Source: Ichthyosporea sp. XGB-2017a (Eukaryota; Opisthokonta; Ichthyosporea). Taken from it: a stretch of DNA of 64,000 nucleotides. The translations under genes were made by a program, and so were the position numbers. Where the stretch lies: contig PDIM01000011.1 of NCBI GenBank assembly GCA_002811675.1, positions 107,954-171,953 of the forward strand, written 5' to 3'. This document shows positions 43,220 through 54,314 of this stretch, piece by piece. The notes under the pieces are model-generated. The model was not told the DNA's origin. It saw nothing but the letters and a program-made list of their open reading frames with translations, and ran no database searches. Positions within the stretch are counted from its first letter, which is position 1; every line of letters starts with the position of its first letter.

Positions 43220-43655
43220 ATGGTAAGTCTTGATTCTCTCTTAACTTCCACGAATAATAGCTTAAAAAGCATCCCTTCAGCACCATGCTAACGCCTTTTA
43301 TTCTCATTCTCTGTCTTCCTTTCCTTGTCTGTAGAGTGCACATGTAAATCCGAAGCCATTTTTAGCCGATCTTACGGGTAAGATTGTCCTGGTCAAGCTC
43401 AAGTGGGGTATGGAATACAAAGGGGTACTCGTGTCTGTAGACGCGTATTTTAATATGCAGGTGAGTTTATGTTCTTTTTCTTTTTGTAGATTATTGTGTT
43501 GGTTAACTAGAAAGGTGCTAATGGTACCTGTTTTGTGTTTGGGTTGCTAGCTGGGGTCTGCCGAAGAAATTATTGACGGAAAGTCTGCTGGGGTCCTGGG
43601 CGAAATTCTTGTCCGTTGTAACAACGTCCTTTATGTAAGGGCCGTTGAAGAGTAG
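43220..43655 (+). CDS. SNRPF: Small nuclear ribonucleoprotein F (SmF)
   Basis: Core Sm-ring protein of spliceosomal snRNPs, 77 aa, assembled from three exons: 43220-43222 (ATG only), 43335-43460 and 43551-43655, with introns of 112 and 90 nt (GTAAGT...TGTAG, GTGAGT...GCTAG; both phase 0). Sm motif 1 is in [20 protein letters not shown] followed by SVDAYFNMQ; Sm motif 2 is [25 protein letters not shown] at the N-terminus and [10 protein letters not shown] are specific to SmF rather than other Sm proteins. The acidic tail seen in human SmF is reduced to VEE. No exon is long enough to be noticed as an open frame. It shares its upstream region with eS17, whose first exon is likewise only ATG. Confidence 0.97.
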
Positions 43656-43858
43656 ATTACGATTTCACAAATAACAGAAACCTCCACACATTGTAAATAG
43701 CATTAATTTTTGTGATAGCAAACTGGGAAGCCTCTTAATCTCCTGTAAAGGATTCAGGAAAAACTGACTGAGAACGTTTCATTTATTAAGTTTTAAACAC
43801 TTCAGAGACTATGAAATAAATACTGCTCCTAAGACGAGTTTATCGGGCTAATGCTAAT

Positions 43859-46305
43859 CTATACAACTTCAACCTTCTCTCCAATGAATACCTCGACAGT
43901 TTCTTCCTCTTCCACATACATCGACTTTGCTTCGTAGTCGACACCCTGCAATGCAACTCTTTGGGCATGCTCGTTTTCATATTGTGCACGCATTTCCTTG
44001 CGCCATGCTTCAAATTCATCAGCCAACTTAGCTCTCTTTTGAAGAAGATCCGCAGAAACCTTGGATTGCGAAAGCATATCTGCACGGTCAAATTTAACAG
44101 AGTAGTCCTTCAATCCCTTCTTTACAGCCTTCTTTTCGGCCTCTGTCAACAAACTTGGGGGTCTAGGCCTCCAGTTAAACGAAGTCAACTTTTCTACACT
44201 CTGTTTATGGAGGAGACGGCCTTGGAATGACCAAATATTGTAACCATTTTCCATCTATAACGCAAAAAAGAAAAACGACAAAAGAATTAGAATTCCAACA
44301 TAAGGTAGTAAAAAATCGTGGCATAAATTCAGAAACAAAAAGTAGAGGCTCAGAGATCTTGGTAGTTAAAAGGTAGTCTTCACTATACATAAGACAAGTG
44401 CAATTTTTTTTTCCTCATAGTTTCTTCTTTCTATTTCTACAAAAAACTACTACATGCCAGCACAACGATATAAAAAAAAAACAATCTTACCTGATGATGC
44501 CAGTAGCTAACAGAAGTAGCAACATATCTGCCAGTGGGATCCCACTCCAAATCTGTAGCCATGAAATGCTCGGTATTGTTCATGGAAACCATGTTCTCAA
44601 CATCCCAGAACTCGAGAATACCATTCAAGCTACGCAGACCAGCAACAACAACAAATCTTCCTTTGGGTGACCAGTAGAGTCTGTTCACAGTTTTCTTTTC
44701 AAGAGTCTTCAAAAGTTCAACTTTGCCACCATTCTTTGCACTTTCAAGAGCATAGAAACTGACATTCAACTTGGAGGAATCACCATGTATAACACCAAAG
44801 CGGTTGCCACTTGGCTCCCACTCAAAACCCTTGACGGTATCTTTCATTTCGAGAACATCTACGGGCACTTGCTTTTCTCTTACTCTGAACAATTCAAAGT
44901 TGGTAAAGGTAGATTTCTTGGTCTTGGTGTATCGGTCAACTTTTACCGCAAAAAAGTCACCCTTGCTTTGCCAAAACATCTTACACTCGCTAACACTGAA
45001 CAAATTCTTCACTCGAATTTCTTTCCTGGAGGGAATTTCCATTATAGTCACACGGGCTGGATTGTCTCCACTCTCAGGAACCCAAAACGAGATATATGGA
45101 TCCGTTGGCGACCACTGAAACTCTTTCACTTCCGGAACCTTAATGCTTTTCTTGTCCAGCAACTTCATAGAAGGTGTCTCATATACTTGGATGGCATCTT
45201 TGACTTGTTTGGCAAAGTATTTCCCATCTGAGTTCCATTTTAACGCTGGCCATGAGCTTCCGCCAACATTTTCGAAGCTTCTCATTTTCTCTTCAGTTCT
45301 AATGTTCCACACGTGAATATTCTGTGCCTTTGGATTTTCTTCACTCCAAGTAACCAAGTAATTTTCACAAGGAGAAATATCCACCAGCCTCACCCCAGGA
45401 TGACTAAATCTAGCAACCTTGTCCCAACTTTCACCTCCCCAAAGAGCAATACCCTGTCTATGAAAAGTAGCCATATAGCTTCCCATTGGAGACCATTTAA
45501 CAAAACTATCAGTCCAGTTTTCTCTTTGGTGAACCTTTTCGAGCTCCTGCTTTCCATTAAAAAAGATAGAGGTGGAGAAACCGTGTCGAATAACGAATTG
45601 ATCCCTGCAATTTTCGTCCAACAACCACCAACGGTAATTGTCTTTTTCTTTATACTCTTCGGGAGCAAGCTCACTAAACTTATCAGGAATCTCCATATAC
45701 TTTTCCACATCAGTAAGCATATACACTTCAAAGACATGGGCTTTATCAAGCTTGTACCCATTTCCCTTTTTCACAGCCGTGCTAGCATGTTCCGGACTCA
45801 TAAACTCAACAAAACAAATACCAGTGGAAACTCCTTTTGTATCATTGGGCATGAATATTCCGTTTGGTCTAACTTTTCCCATTTGATTAAAGATTTTACC
45901 AAGAACCGCCACAAGCTTACTTTGCTTTTCTTTGGGGACCTTGGGAATGTTGTCGACAAGAATAATGCAATCAATTCCCTTACGCTCCGTAGGGTACTGA
46001 GCCTTGATGTCTTTCATGATTTCTAAAATACAAACACATACAGCCTTTATAAGTTACCTGAGTTTCGTTTCACATATAGTAGAGCTTCGCACATCTCCAA
46101 ATCCCAGAAGTGTAATCTCAAAATACTGGCATTCCCTGCCTACTTTTTCACTTCAGCCCCCCTCCTCCCTATATTCACCCAATCTACACCACTACCAGCT
46201 CTTGCATTTCACATAATTCGAACTTCACAATTATAATTATCACTTACCATTTTCATCGTCTGTGTCCAGAGGCAGACGCCTGTGGGCATGCAAATCGGCA
46301 CTCAT
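43859..46305 (-). CDS. EIF3B: Translation initiation factor eIF3 subunit B
   Basis: Scaffold subunit of eIF3, cytosolic, 661 aa from exons 46305-46248, 46022-44491 and 44254-43859 (introns 225 and 236 nt, phases 1 and 0). The N-terminal RRM (~25-110) has IDCIILVDNIPKVPKEKQSK and GICFVEFMSPEHA. A beta-propeller with WD-like repeats follows (WTDSFVKWSPMGSYMATFHR, HPGVRLVDISPCENYLVTWS, FQWSPTDPYISFWVPE). The last exon gives IWSFQGRLLHKQSVEKL, FNWRPRPPSLL and the helical KKYS-type tail ending EETVEVFIGEKVEVV, all matching the eIF3b C-terminus. Exon 1 encodes MSADLHAHRRLPLD, and the acidic N-terminal extension of animal eIF3b is nearly absent. A 237-codon antisense frame is a shadow. Divergent to the DFRP1 gene. 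Confidence 0.97.
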
Positions 46306-46985
46306 ATTTCCTTGATTTCTAAAATATAGTTCAATCGATAGATGGATGGATGGATGCTTATTCTGGATGACTCTGTCTTTGATATAAATCAAGACAATAC
46401 ACACAGACACACTAAATCAGTCTCACACCGTCGAAAGGACCTTAATTCGGGAAGAAGAGAAAGCAAAGGGAAGGGAAAGCCAGTCGTCTAATAATAATAA
46501 CCATAGATAGTAATTGAATGGGGAGTGTGGAGGGAGGGTTATGGGAGGAATGGGGTATCCACCAGGCCAGCTGAATCAAATAATAATAATAATAATCATG
46601 AGGGGGGGGCAAGGAGGGGACAGTTGATGTTGTTGGTGTTTGGCCGCCGCGGTTCCCCTCACGTCCCTCTGGCGCTGTGCATGATCATCACGGTACAGTA
46701 CTGTAGCTAGGTGTAGCTGCGTTACATTATTATTATTGTACTGCACTACTGCAGGCAGGGAGGTTGACTGTGACTGTGACTGTGAGATTCTATACCTGGC
46801 TATCAATCTACTGGCCTGTGTGACAACGAAGACACTCGGTGCAGGTGCAAACCAACTATAGTCAACACACACCCCCGGAGTTGCCTAAAGGAAGTGACAC
46901 ACAATCGATTTGGCGTTCTCTCTTTCTCTATTAGGGGCCGCATATAAGAAGGAGATTCTGTTGTTGTTATAGACGATACAAAAAA
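46306..46985. other. Divergent promoter region, eIF3b / DFRP1
   Basis: A 680-bp region with a GATG tetranucleotide run near 46338-46356, ATAATAATAATA near 46580-46596 and a TTATTATTATTG run near 46728. No coding exon or RNA gene seen. Confidence 0.5.
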
Positions 46986-48008
46986 ATGCCGCCTAAAAAG
47001 AAAGCGGATGGGCCTTCGAAGAAGGCCATCCAAAAGCAAAAGGAAAAGATAATCGAAGATAAGACTTTTGGAATGAAAAACAAAAAGGGTAAAAAACAGC
47101 AAGAGTATATTAAAAATGTTCAGCATCAGGTAAATCACGGGAATGTTCGCAGATCACAAATTATGGAAGAGGAAAAAAAGAAGGCAAAGAAGAAGGAAGC
47201 CGATGAGCTTTTGAAGCCTGCTTTTGTTCCTATGCAGCAAAAAGTTCCGTTCGGTGTGGATCCGAAATCTATTGTTTGCTCTTTCTTTAAAGCGGGCCAG
47301 TGTCAAAAGGGAAACAAGTGTAAATTTTCTCATGACTTGGCCTCAGAGCGCAAAACTGCGAAGATTGATATTTATTCAGATAAGCGTGATGAAGAAAAGA
47401 AGAATGACACAATGGATCAATGGGATCAAGATAAATTAGAAAAGGTTGTTGCTTCGAAGAGCTCGGAGAACCCCAATCAGAACAGGCGAACTGATATCAT
47501 TTGTAAGTTTTTCTTGGACGCTATTGAGAAGAGTTTGTATGGATGGTTCTGGGAATGTCCGAATGGAAACAAGACATGCCAATACCGCCATGCATTGCCT
47601 CCTGGTTATATCCTGAAAAAGGATAAGAAGAAAATGGACGAGCAAAGGGAAGTCCAGACTTTAGAGGAGCTCATCGAAGAAGAAAGAAAGAATCTTCCTG
47701 AAAAATTGACACCTGTAAATCTCGAGACATTGAAAGCATGGAGAGAGAAAAAGAAGCAGGAAATTGAATCGAAAGAAATGGATGGTAAAAAGAAGAGGAA
47801 AGATGATTTTAATAGTGGAAAAGGAGCCGTTTCGGGTCGTGAGTTGTTTGAATTTAATCCAGACTTGTTTGAAGATGATGATGACGCTCTTGGTGAGGAG
47901 GTCAACGATAGAGTTGACGACTTCGCGACTGGACCAGTCAGTGCTCAAAATATTGATGAGAGTCTGTTTGAAGGGGAAGACTTGGACGCCTTGAATATTG
48001 ATGAATAG
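46986..48008 (+). CDS. ZC3H15: DRG family-regulatory protein 1 (ZC3H15/DFRP1/Tma46)
   Basis: Partner that stabilises the translational GTPase DRG1 (Rbg1 in yeast) and associates with ribosomes. 340 aa, single exon. It begins MPPKKKADGPSKKAIQKQKE and has KIIEDKTFGMKNKKGKKQQ, both hallmarks of the family. Two CCCH zinc fingers are present: CSFFKAGQCQKGNKCKFSH (~residues 97-115) and CKFFLDAIEKSLYGWFWECP followed by NGNKTCQYRH (~175-205). The DFRP helical domain lies at TLEELIEEERKNLP and VNLETLKAWREKKKQE. The C-terminus is acidic, ending DALNIDE. It shares an upstream region with eIF3b. Confidence 0.96.
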   Translation: MPPKKKADGPSKKAIQKQKEKIIEDKTFGMKNKKGKKQQEYIKNVQHQVNHGNVRRSQIMEEEKKKAKKKEADELLKPAFVPMQQKVPFGVDPKSIVCSFFKAGQCQKGNKCKFSHDLASERKTAKIDIYSDKRDEEKKNDTMDQWDQDKLEKVVASKSSENPNQNRRTDIICKFFLDAIEKSLYGWFWECPNGNKTCQYRHALPPGYILKKDKKKMDEQREVQTLEELIEEERKNLPEKLTPVNLETLKAWREKKKQEIESKEMDGKKKRKDDFNSGKGAVSGRELFEFNPDLFEDDDDALGEEVNDRVDDFATGPVSAQNIDESLFEGEDLDALNIDE

Positions 48009-48216
48009 ACATTTTGAAAAAGTAGTTATAAGACAAGCAGATGCAAGTTGCTGGTTTAAGTTAGTATGTCTGAGATTTAAAGCGAAATCTATTGTAAAAT
48101 GTGCTCATCGAGCTTGGAGTTGGCTCTGAATTAATCGTGCTTTTTTATGCTTGTTATCTTTAAACCGGTTCTAAAGACGACGATGAAATAAAAAGATTAG
48201 TTTGAATTATTTCCAT

Positions 48217-51200
48217 TTATCTGTGCCGTGGGTACCCTGTCATGTGTTTATCCAGTGCTTCAAGTTCACCTAAAAAGAGTGTTCGATGTTGATCCGGCAT
48301 TGAGTAACAAGTATGATTGAACAGTAAGCCAATGAAATAGCCTTCTCGACTTACCTTGGATATAGCGCTTAGACATTTCATGTGATGAGAGACTATCCGA
48401 ATTTCCTGAAAACCTTCTAGGAGACACTGACCGAAAAGACCTTTGACCTGCAGCTGCAGGCGAGATCTCTCGTCTTCTGCTGCTCCATTTATCGACATCA
48501 GAGAGGCCATCATCATTTTGAACAGAGCAACTGGTAAAAGAATAATCTTTCTCTGGAGACATCCCTATTTCGTATTCCAATGGTCCAGCGTATATGGCAG
48601 CTGGTTCATTCATTTCTATTTCTGTTGGACCAGCGAAACTGTCCATTGATGAAGTATCTTTTTGGACATCTTCGCTTCCAGCAAAGTTTGAATCTAGAAG
48701 GGTTGCTAAGCTTTTACTCAAATCTTGCGCTCTCTGCAAGTTGCCAATGAGCTTCTTCTTCCCAGGAAAGGATGAAATTGTCTGAGAAAGGCCGCTTTCT
48801 GTTAATATTTCACATCACAAAAGTTTGATTTTTTCAGTTTGAGCCCCCTACACTCTTACCTTTTTGCACTTGCTTAAAAGTTTTTCAACTTCGTCAATAC
48901 TTGCCTCCGCTTCTGCTGCTCTACTCGTTCTAAATGTGGTTACCAGTTTCTTTGGCACATTTTCATTAGATAATTTATGTCTGTGTAGCTTCACTTCGCC
49001 CTTTAACATGTTGATAGTACTTTGATATCTTTTTATCTCGGCGTCCATTCTCTTGACTTCTGTCAAGTGCTTCAATTTGCTCTGATAGAGCTGCCCTTCA
49101 AGGGCACTTACTTTAGATTTAAGGAGCCTAGTATCTTCATTTTCCTTGGAACTACGTTGTTTAATCAACTTCTCAATGCGATCCTGCTTGTCATTCACAA
49201 CTGCCTCGTGATCTTGCAGATTGTCGAAATAGGATTTATACTTCTCATTCTTATTTTCTAGAGCTCGATTTTCTCTTTTGAGCTTTCTCACTACTTCCCG
49301 TATATCTCGCATCTCATCCGCTTCTGCCGAAACAAGAGCACTTAATTCTAATTTCAGAGAATCTCTTTCAGCACCAGTGTCACTATTCCTAGATCTTAAC
49401 ATTTCCACTTCTGTTTGCTGTGCGTCCAATTCTCTCTGTAGCGTGCTTGCCTCAGAATGTAACTGATTGTAGAGCTTCTCAATCTCGTTGAGTCTAGCAT
49501 CAGTAGATATCTTCTCCTCCCTAAGCCCCTCATTGATTTTAATTAGCTCATGTATTTTGCTTTGAACGGTTTCACATGCATGAGAATTAACAGAACTAAG
49601 GATTTGAGTTTGTTTCGTTAAACTTTGTATCTTGTCTTCAAGTATCAGTATTGTAGGACTTCGCTCATCGCACTGATGCTTCAGTTGGGCATTTTCTACC
49701 CTATTCTGTGCCAGAGTCTTTTCCAGTTCTCGAGCATTCTGTCCTTCTCTTGCAAGAACATTGCTAAGCTCTTGCAGTTTCATTTCTTGCCGAGTAAACT
49801 CTTTGAACATTACAGCATTTTTTTCTTCTAGCTGTTTAACTTTTAGCTCTTGCTTTTCCCTTTGCACTTTAGATTTAGACGTGTACTTACTGATCTCGGA
49901 CATTAGTTCGGTTTTAGCCCGTTTCAAGAAAGAATTCTTTTCTTTTTGGAGCTTTGCTGCTGAATCTTTTTTTGCTTCGACAAGCTCTCCCCTAAGTGTA
50001 TCGCATTTTTGATATAATGCATTTATCTTCTCAGAAAATTCTGCAGATCCTTCTTTCCGAAGCACATTTACCTGTTCGTTTGATGCGGAAAGACTTAATT
50101 TTAACTTTTTTACTTCTTCTTTTTGTCTGGCAATTTCTGAATTGCTCGTCTTATCGTTCTTCTCGAATTGACTTATCATTGTCCGCAAAGAGTTTACGGC
50201 ATTATTGAGTTCATCAATTTCCTTATTTTTCCCTCGGAGAGCGTTTTCATCTTGATTTGCTTTCTTTCGAAGAGTTCGTTCATTCTTTCTTAGTTTTTCC
50301 AATTCTTCTTTAAGGCCGCTCATTTTGGCGATTTGCTCAGCTATTTTCTTGTCTTTCACAGAAATAAGGCTTGTGCGCGATTTCTCCTGTTCATCAATAA
50401 CCGCCCTCAACTGCGCTAATGTCTCATTCATAAGTTCCTGTTCTTGTTCCCGTTCTTCATTAAGAGCCACGAGGGCTTCCTTGTGCCCTTTTAAATCCTT
50501 TTCTAATGTTTCATTTTTCAGTTCGGAGGCTTCACTTCTTACTGTGAGATCTCTTATTCTATTTTCAAGGGACTTAATAAGCTCTTCGTCAAGGACCTTA
50601 CTTCTTAGCTCGGCCTCAAGAAACTCCTTGGTTTCTACTAAATCGCCTATAGCTTTCTGTTTCATTTCAAGTTCAAAGGTCATCTGCTGCTCTTGTTTCT
50701 GCAAATGATTCCTTAAATCGGCTACACTTTCAGTTAAATTGACATTCTCAGCGAGAATTGACTTAAGATGAGCCTCCTTTTCTTTCACGTACTCATGAAG
50801 ACCTTCATTCGTTCCAGCTTGCCTATTACGATCCTCTTCTAGCATGGCAATCCTCTTTTCAAGAAAGCTCGCATGCGAGACGCTCTCTTTTTCTAACTGA
50901 CCTTTCATATCACTCAACTGTGCGATTTCTTTCTGCATTATTTCGCATTTTTGCATATAACTCTGTCGTATTTGCTCCTTTTCTGTTCTTTCACTTTGCA
51001 TTTTTGAGAAAAACTCTTCTTCTCTGTCACTGTACATCTTATTTATCTCGTACAGTTTGGATTTCAAATGAGTAATTTCCCGTTTATGTTTGCTTATGGA
51101 ATACACTAAAGCACTTTCTTTAAAAGGAAATGCCTTCTCTAAACCAGTAGGCGATATCCCTTCTATTTCGTCCATAGTCTGGTCTTTTTCATTCTCTTCT

Positions 51201-51415
51201 TTCCAAGACGCACGGGATTCTGATAAAAGCTTATTAAGGCTATCCCCCGCCAGTGCTGTTTCCTCGGAAGCAAAGTCCAGCAACGTGTTTCTGTTTCCCT
51301 TTCTCATTTCTTCCACAAGATTGTCCTTCTTCTGCAGTTTAATCTCTAGCACTTTCATGTATTGATCACTGGGTGAATCCGGCAGTATTCGTTTTGTGGG
51401 CGATAGTCGGTCCAT
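48217..51415 (-). CDS. Long coiled-coil protein, unidentified
   Basis: Predicted 1,011-aa structural protein in three exons: 51415-48860, 48781-48355 and 48269-48217 (introns 79 and 85 nt; phases 0 and 1). The start is the first ATG (MDRLSPTKRILPDSPS), preceded in frame only by a TTG. From about residue 95 to 850 the sequence is an almost unbroken heptad-type coiled coil rich in Glu, Lys and Leu. The tail encoded by exons 2-3 is non-coiled, Ser-rich (SSRRREISPAAAGQRSFRS) and ends DKHMTGYPRHR. Short SP motifs near both ends suggest phosphorylation by proline-directed kinases. This layout is seen in centrosomal, golgin and kinetochore proteins, but no family-specific motif was recognised and I do not name it. 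Confidence 0.75.
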
Positions 51416-51786
51416 TATGAGCAAGCAGTAGTGACTAGTCCAAAATGATATTAGCCAAAATCACAAAAATGGTTTTGAGTGAATGAGATAAATATTAAAT
51501 AAGAATGAGGATATCTGCAGATGCTTGAAGAAAATGTGAAAACAAAAATAAAATGAAAACTGAAAAACAGCCCAATTCTGAAGAAATAAAAAAATGAAAA
51601 AATTCAATGGCAGTTGCCCAATTTTGTGCCAGAACCAGGGTCAAGCCCAGCAGTTTATTCTATTCTAGTGGGGTGTCTGTGAACTGGGAGTGTGTTGGTG
51701 ATGGCTGCTGTTTTGATATGAAACAAACAGTGGGAACAATAATATGCATGTTCTGGGAATTGATTTACACCGCTCCGTTGGACACT
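51416..51786. other. Intergenic between tandem genes, 371 bp
   Basis: Upstream of the coiled-coil gene and 3' flank of the EamA transporter, both minus strand. AT-rich with A-runs around 51540-51600. No exon seen. Confidence 0.5.
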
Positions 51787-53063
51787 TCACTGGAGAACTA
51801 TGCAGAGGACGCCACATACCATGATGAAGCATGAAAATAATCGTTCCTTGAAACGTCTCTCTTTGAAGAAAACGCGCCCTAGAATAACAGGGAAGATCAT
51901 TCCAGCGCGCTTGATTGCGATGACATATGACACATTAATGAAAATAGACGCCTGCAGTTGGCAAAGAAGACCAGCAAGGCCAACTGCGACATTGACTAGA
52001 ATTAATACGAGTGGCGAGATTTTGCGGGCAAGTTTAGAAGCCTCCTCACTCGATGAATGCTCCTCATTTAGAGGGGCATTCAGGGCATAAGCATTACGGT
52101 AAACGCTGAGAGGCCCAATCCGGTACGCCTCTATATCACTAAGTTTTCGGGTTGACCCCCGTACCATGGGACTATCACGGCAATGGAACTGCACAAAGGC
52201 AGGAATTGTTATGCAAGAATGTATAAAGAACGAATAAAACAGCGCCGACCCGTGAATAGTTCCTAAAGGGTTCATAAATGAAAAAAAAGCACACAGTTAG
52301 TTACCAAAAACATATGACGTGCGTACGGAGTCACTATAGAGAACTTGCCTAACTTATCTAACGACGCGCTGATGCTCCACAAAGCCGCCACAATCAAACA
52401 ATAGCGCGATCCTTTAACATTCCAAACACTCAGGAGATTTACAGCAGCAGAACTTAAAACTCTGCTGATGCGCCCCAACAAGTCATCGCCATTATCCATA
52501 GACGAATTATCAACGGACAATTCTTTCCTGTTGTCACTAGAAATTCCCAAAATGTATGCCCCGAAACAAACAATCAAAACTCCTATGGTTCCTTGCACAG
52601 TCGGGTACTCGTTCAGAATAATCGTCCCTGCAAAAAGCAAAAACACTGGAGTAAAGGAAAGGTATGGGACTGTGAGAGATAGAGGAGCAACCTGCAATGC
52701 TGTCAAGTAAAGGAGGCTGGTAATGTAGTTCACAACACCACTAAAAAGGACCGCAACAAGAAATATTCGATCAGGGGGCTGGATTTCACCTCGAAGATAG
52801 GCTAAAAACAAAAGGGCAGGGACATTGAAGATTCCTCTTACGTAAACAAGCTGGCTGGCATAAGTAAAGTGCTTCCCCAAAAGAACTCGTCCAAAATCAG
52901 CAAAGCCATTAAGCTAAAGTAAGTAAATAATTGAAACCTATTTAATACTCTTCAGCTAAGTTTTATCAAGAGATACAAATGGAAAATCACATACCAAAGC
53001 AGCAAGAAGAGCAAGTCCGATTCCCTTCCCCACCAAGAGAGAGTCAGATAAGCCCTGGTCCAT
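51787..53063 (-). CDS. EamA/SLC35-type transporter, frame change at a T8 run
   Basis: Drug/metabolite-transporter superfamily membrane protein. Exon 1 (53063-52995) reads MDQGLSDSLLVGKGIGLALL; after an 81-nt intron, exon 2 begins at 52913 with LNGFADFGRVLLGKHFTYAS. The first five helices and the start of the second EamA repeat (ALWSISASLDKLG) are in one frame, which ends in TGA at 52272. The remainder (KRAGMIFPVILGRVFFKERR, then LFSCFIMVCGVLCIVLQ) is in the -1 frame from about 52275 to 51787. The two frames overlap at eight consecutive T residues (minus strand, 52288-52281), in phase as T TTT TTT. A -1 slip or one extra T joins them into ~398 aa. A normal GT-AG splice here (GTAACT...TTTAG) is out of phase. 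Substrate unknown. Confidence 0.72.
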
Positions 53064-53690
53064 GCTATGTACACATTCACCCTCAGACCGGGAACCAAAC
53101 TAAGTTGCTCTCTGTTATACCCGTAGCTAATGCCCAGGATGTTGGTGTGGAGGAGAATAATGGAGCGGGGTGTAAGTAGATGTCTGGCCGGGTATGCGCA
53201 TTAGGAATACCGAAGCTGGAGAGACAGGGCCTTGACCAGAGGAGTGGTAGTGAAGAGATTTGTGGTGTGTGTGTGTGTGTGTGTAGATCCAGAATAGACT
53301 ATGGTCTATGAGGGTGGATCCTTCTTCTTCTTAGTCGCCTTCAGGGGTGTTTCACAGGACAGTAATGTTTCAAGAGGTATTCTGTACCCCTAGCCCTCCC
53401 ATGATTTGGGGGGTCTCGATCCATCATCTTCATTCATCAGTCTTCATTTTTCTTTCCTGCTCACCCCAGAACTCACAAGTACAAAAGTCAACCACTTTTG
53501 CACTTCCCTGCACGGTGCACTGGTTGCTGCGTCAACACATCTGGAACCAGTCCTGCGCTTCTTAGGAGACAACTCTGGATAGGATTGGCTACCCATTGTT
53601 ATTGCTACAGGCCAGATACACTGTGCAGGTCCGCCCTGTTCTTTGGTGGGTCGTGTAAACTGCAATTTTCAGATCAACTGTCGTGGAGTT
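53064..53690. other. Divergent promoter region, EamA transporter / WBP1-like
   Basis: A 627-bp region containing a (GT)10 microsatellite at 53265-53284. No exon recognised; short overlapping open frames near 53350-53690 are considered chance. Confidence 0.5.
53265..53284. repeat. (GT)10 microsatellite
   Basis: Ten uninterrupted GT dinucleotides in the divergent upstream region. Confidence 0.9.
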
Positions 53691-54224
53691 ATGACATATT
53701 ATTGTTTGTTGTTCTTTGTGGGTTGGGGGCTTCTTGCGAGCCCTTTGGGAATCATGGCAAACAATTCTGACACAGAAGTGTGCGAACCTGATGACAAAGA
53801 GCAAAAAGCCTTTACATGCTCATCGGGAACCTACTGCTGTGGAGATCGGTGTTGTTTATCATTGTATCGCTTTTGGTGGTTGTGGATTGTTGCTGGCGTG
53901 TCTGTAATTGGGGGGATCGTGTTTTGCATATACATGCGTCGAAAGAGAATTCATAGAAGAAGGGGAAGGCCCCGCGTCTCGCGCTCCTCTGCACAAAGGG
54001 AAGAGGTAATCGGAGTGGTGGATGTTCAAGAACCCAAGCCAGCATATATTGTGGTTCCTACATATGTCTACGACGAGTACGGGAATATCATTGCTACGGA
54101 GGAATACACAGCTGGGGATGGCCCTCCACCATATTCCGAGCTAGCTGAAGAAAGTCTGCCTTCAAGCTCGCAAACTACTCAGCCGAATGTGTTATATCCG
54201 TTTCGAAACTCTGGGGCCAGCTAG
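53691..54224 (+). CDS. WBP1/VOPP1-type single-pass membrane protein with PPPY
   Basis: Predicted type I membrane protein of 177 aa. The ATG at 53691 opens a signal peptide (MTYYCLLFFVGWGLLASPLG). A short Cys-rich ectodomain follows (CEPDD...FTCSSGTYCCGDRCC), then RFWWLWIVAGVSVIGGIVFC as the membrane span and a basic stop-transfer RRKRIHRRRGRPR. The cytosolic tail contains TYVYDEYGN and the PY motif GPPPYSEL, which binds WW domains of NEDD4-type ubiquitin ligases. The CC-G-x-CC cluster next to a Trp-rich helix plus PPxY is the architecture of the WBP1/VOPP1 family, with the related Shisa family as an alternative. In animals these act in endosomal trafficking; the role here is inferred. Starts upstream in the frame are non-ATG. 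Confidence 0.75.
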   Translation: MTYYCLLFFVGWGLLASPLGIMANNSDTEVCEPDDKEQKAFTCSSGTYCCGDRCCLSLYRFWWLWIVAGVSVIGGIVFCIYMRRKRIHRRRGRPRVSRSSAQREEVIGVVDVQEPKPAYIVVPTYVYDEYGNIIATEEYTAGDGPPPYSELAEESLPSSSQTTQPNVLYPFRNSGAS

Positions 54225-54314
54225 CAAGTCCTTTAATTGCACTTCAAAGATAATTACTTTCCGGAGTTTTATTTATGTATACCACCCAGCCCTCCCCCCG
54301 GTCTTTTCATAATC

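Noticed and set aside
45313-46026. 237-codon open frame antisense to eIF3b
   Set aside because: It lies wholly opposite conserved eIF3b coding sequence, has no family signal and an erratic composition; a shadow frame.
52262-52304. Ordinary GT-AG intron explaining the EamA transporter frame change
   Set aside because: Joining TTG to GAACTATT is out of phase and reaches a stop soon after; an upstream GTCATA donor would be in phase but is a poor site.
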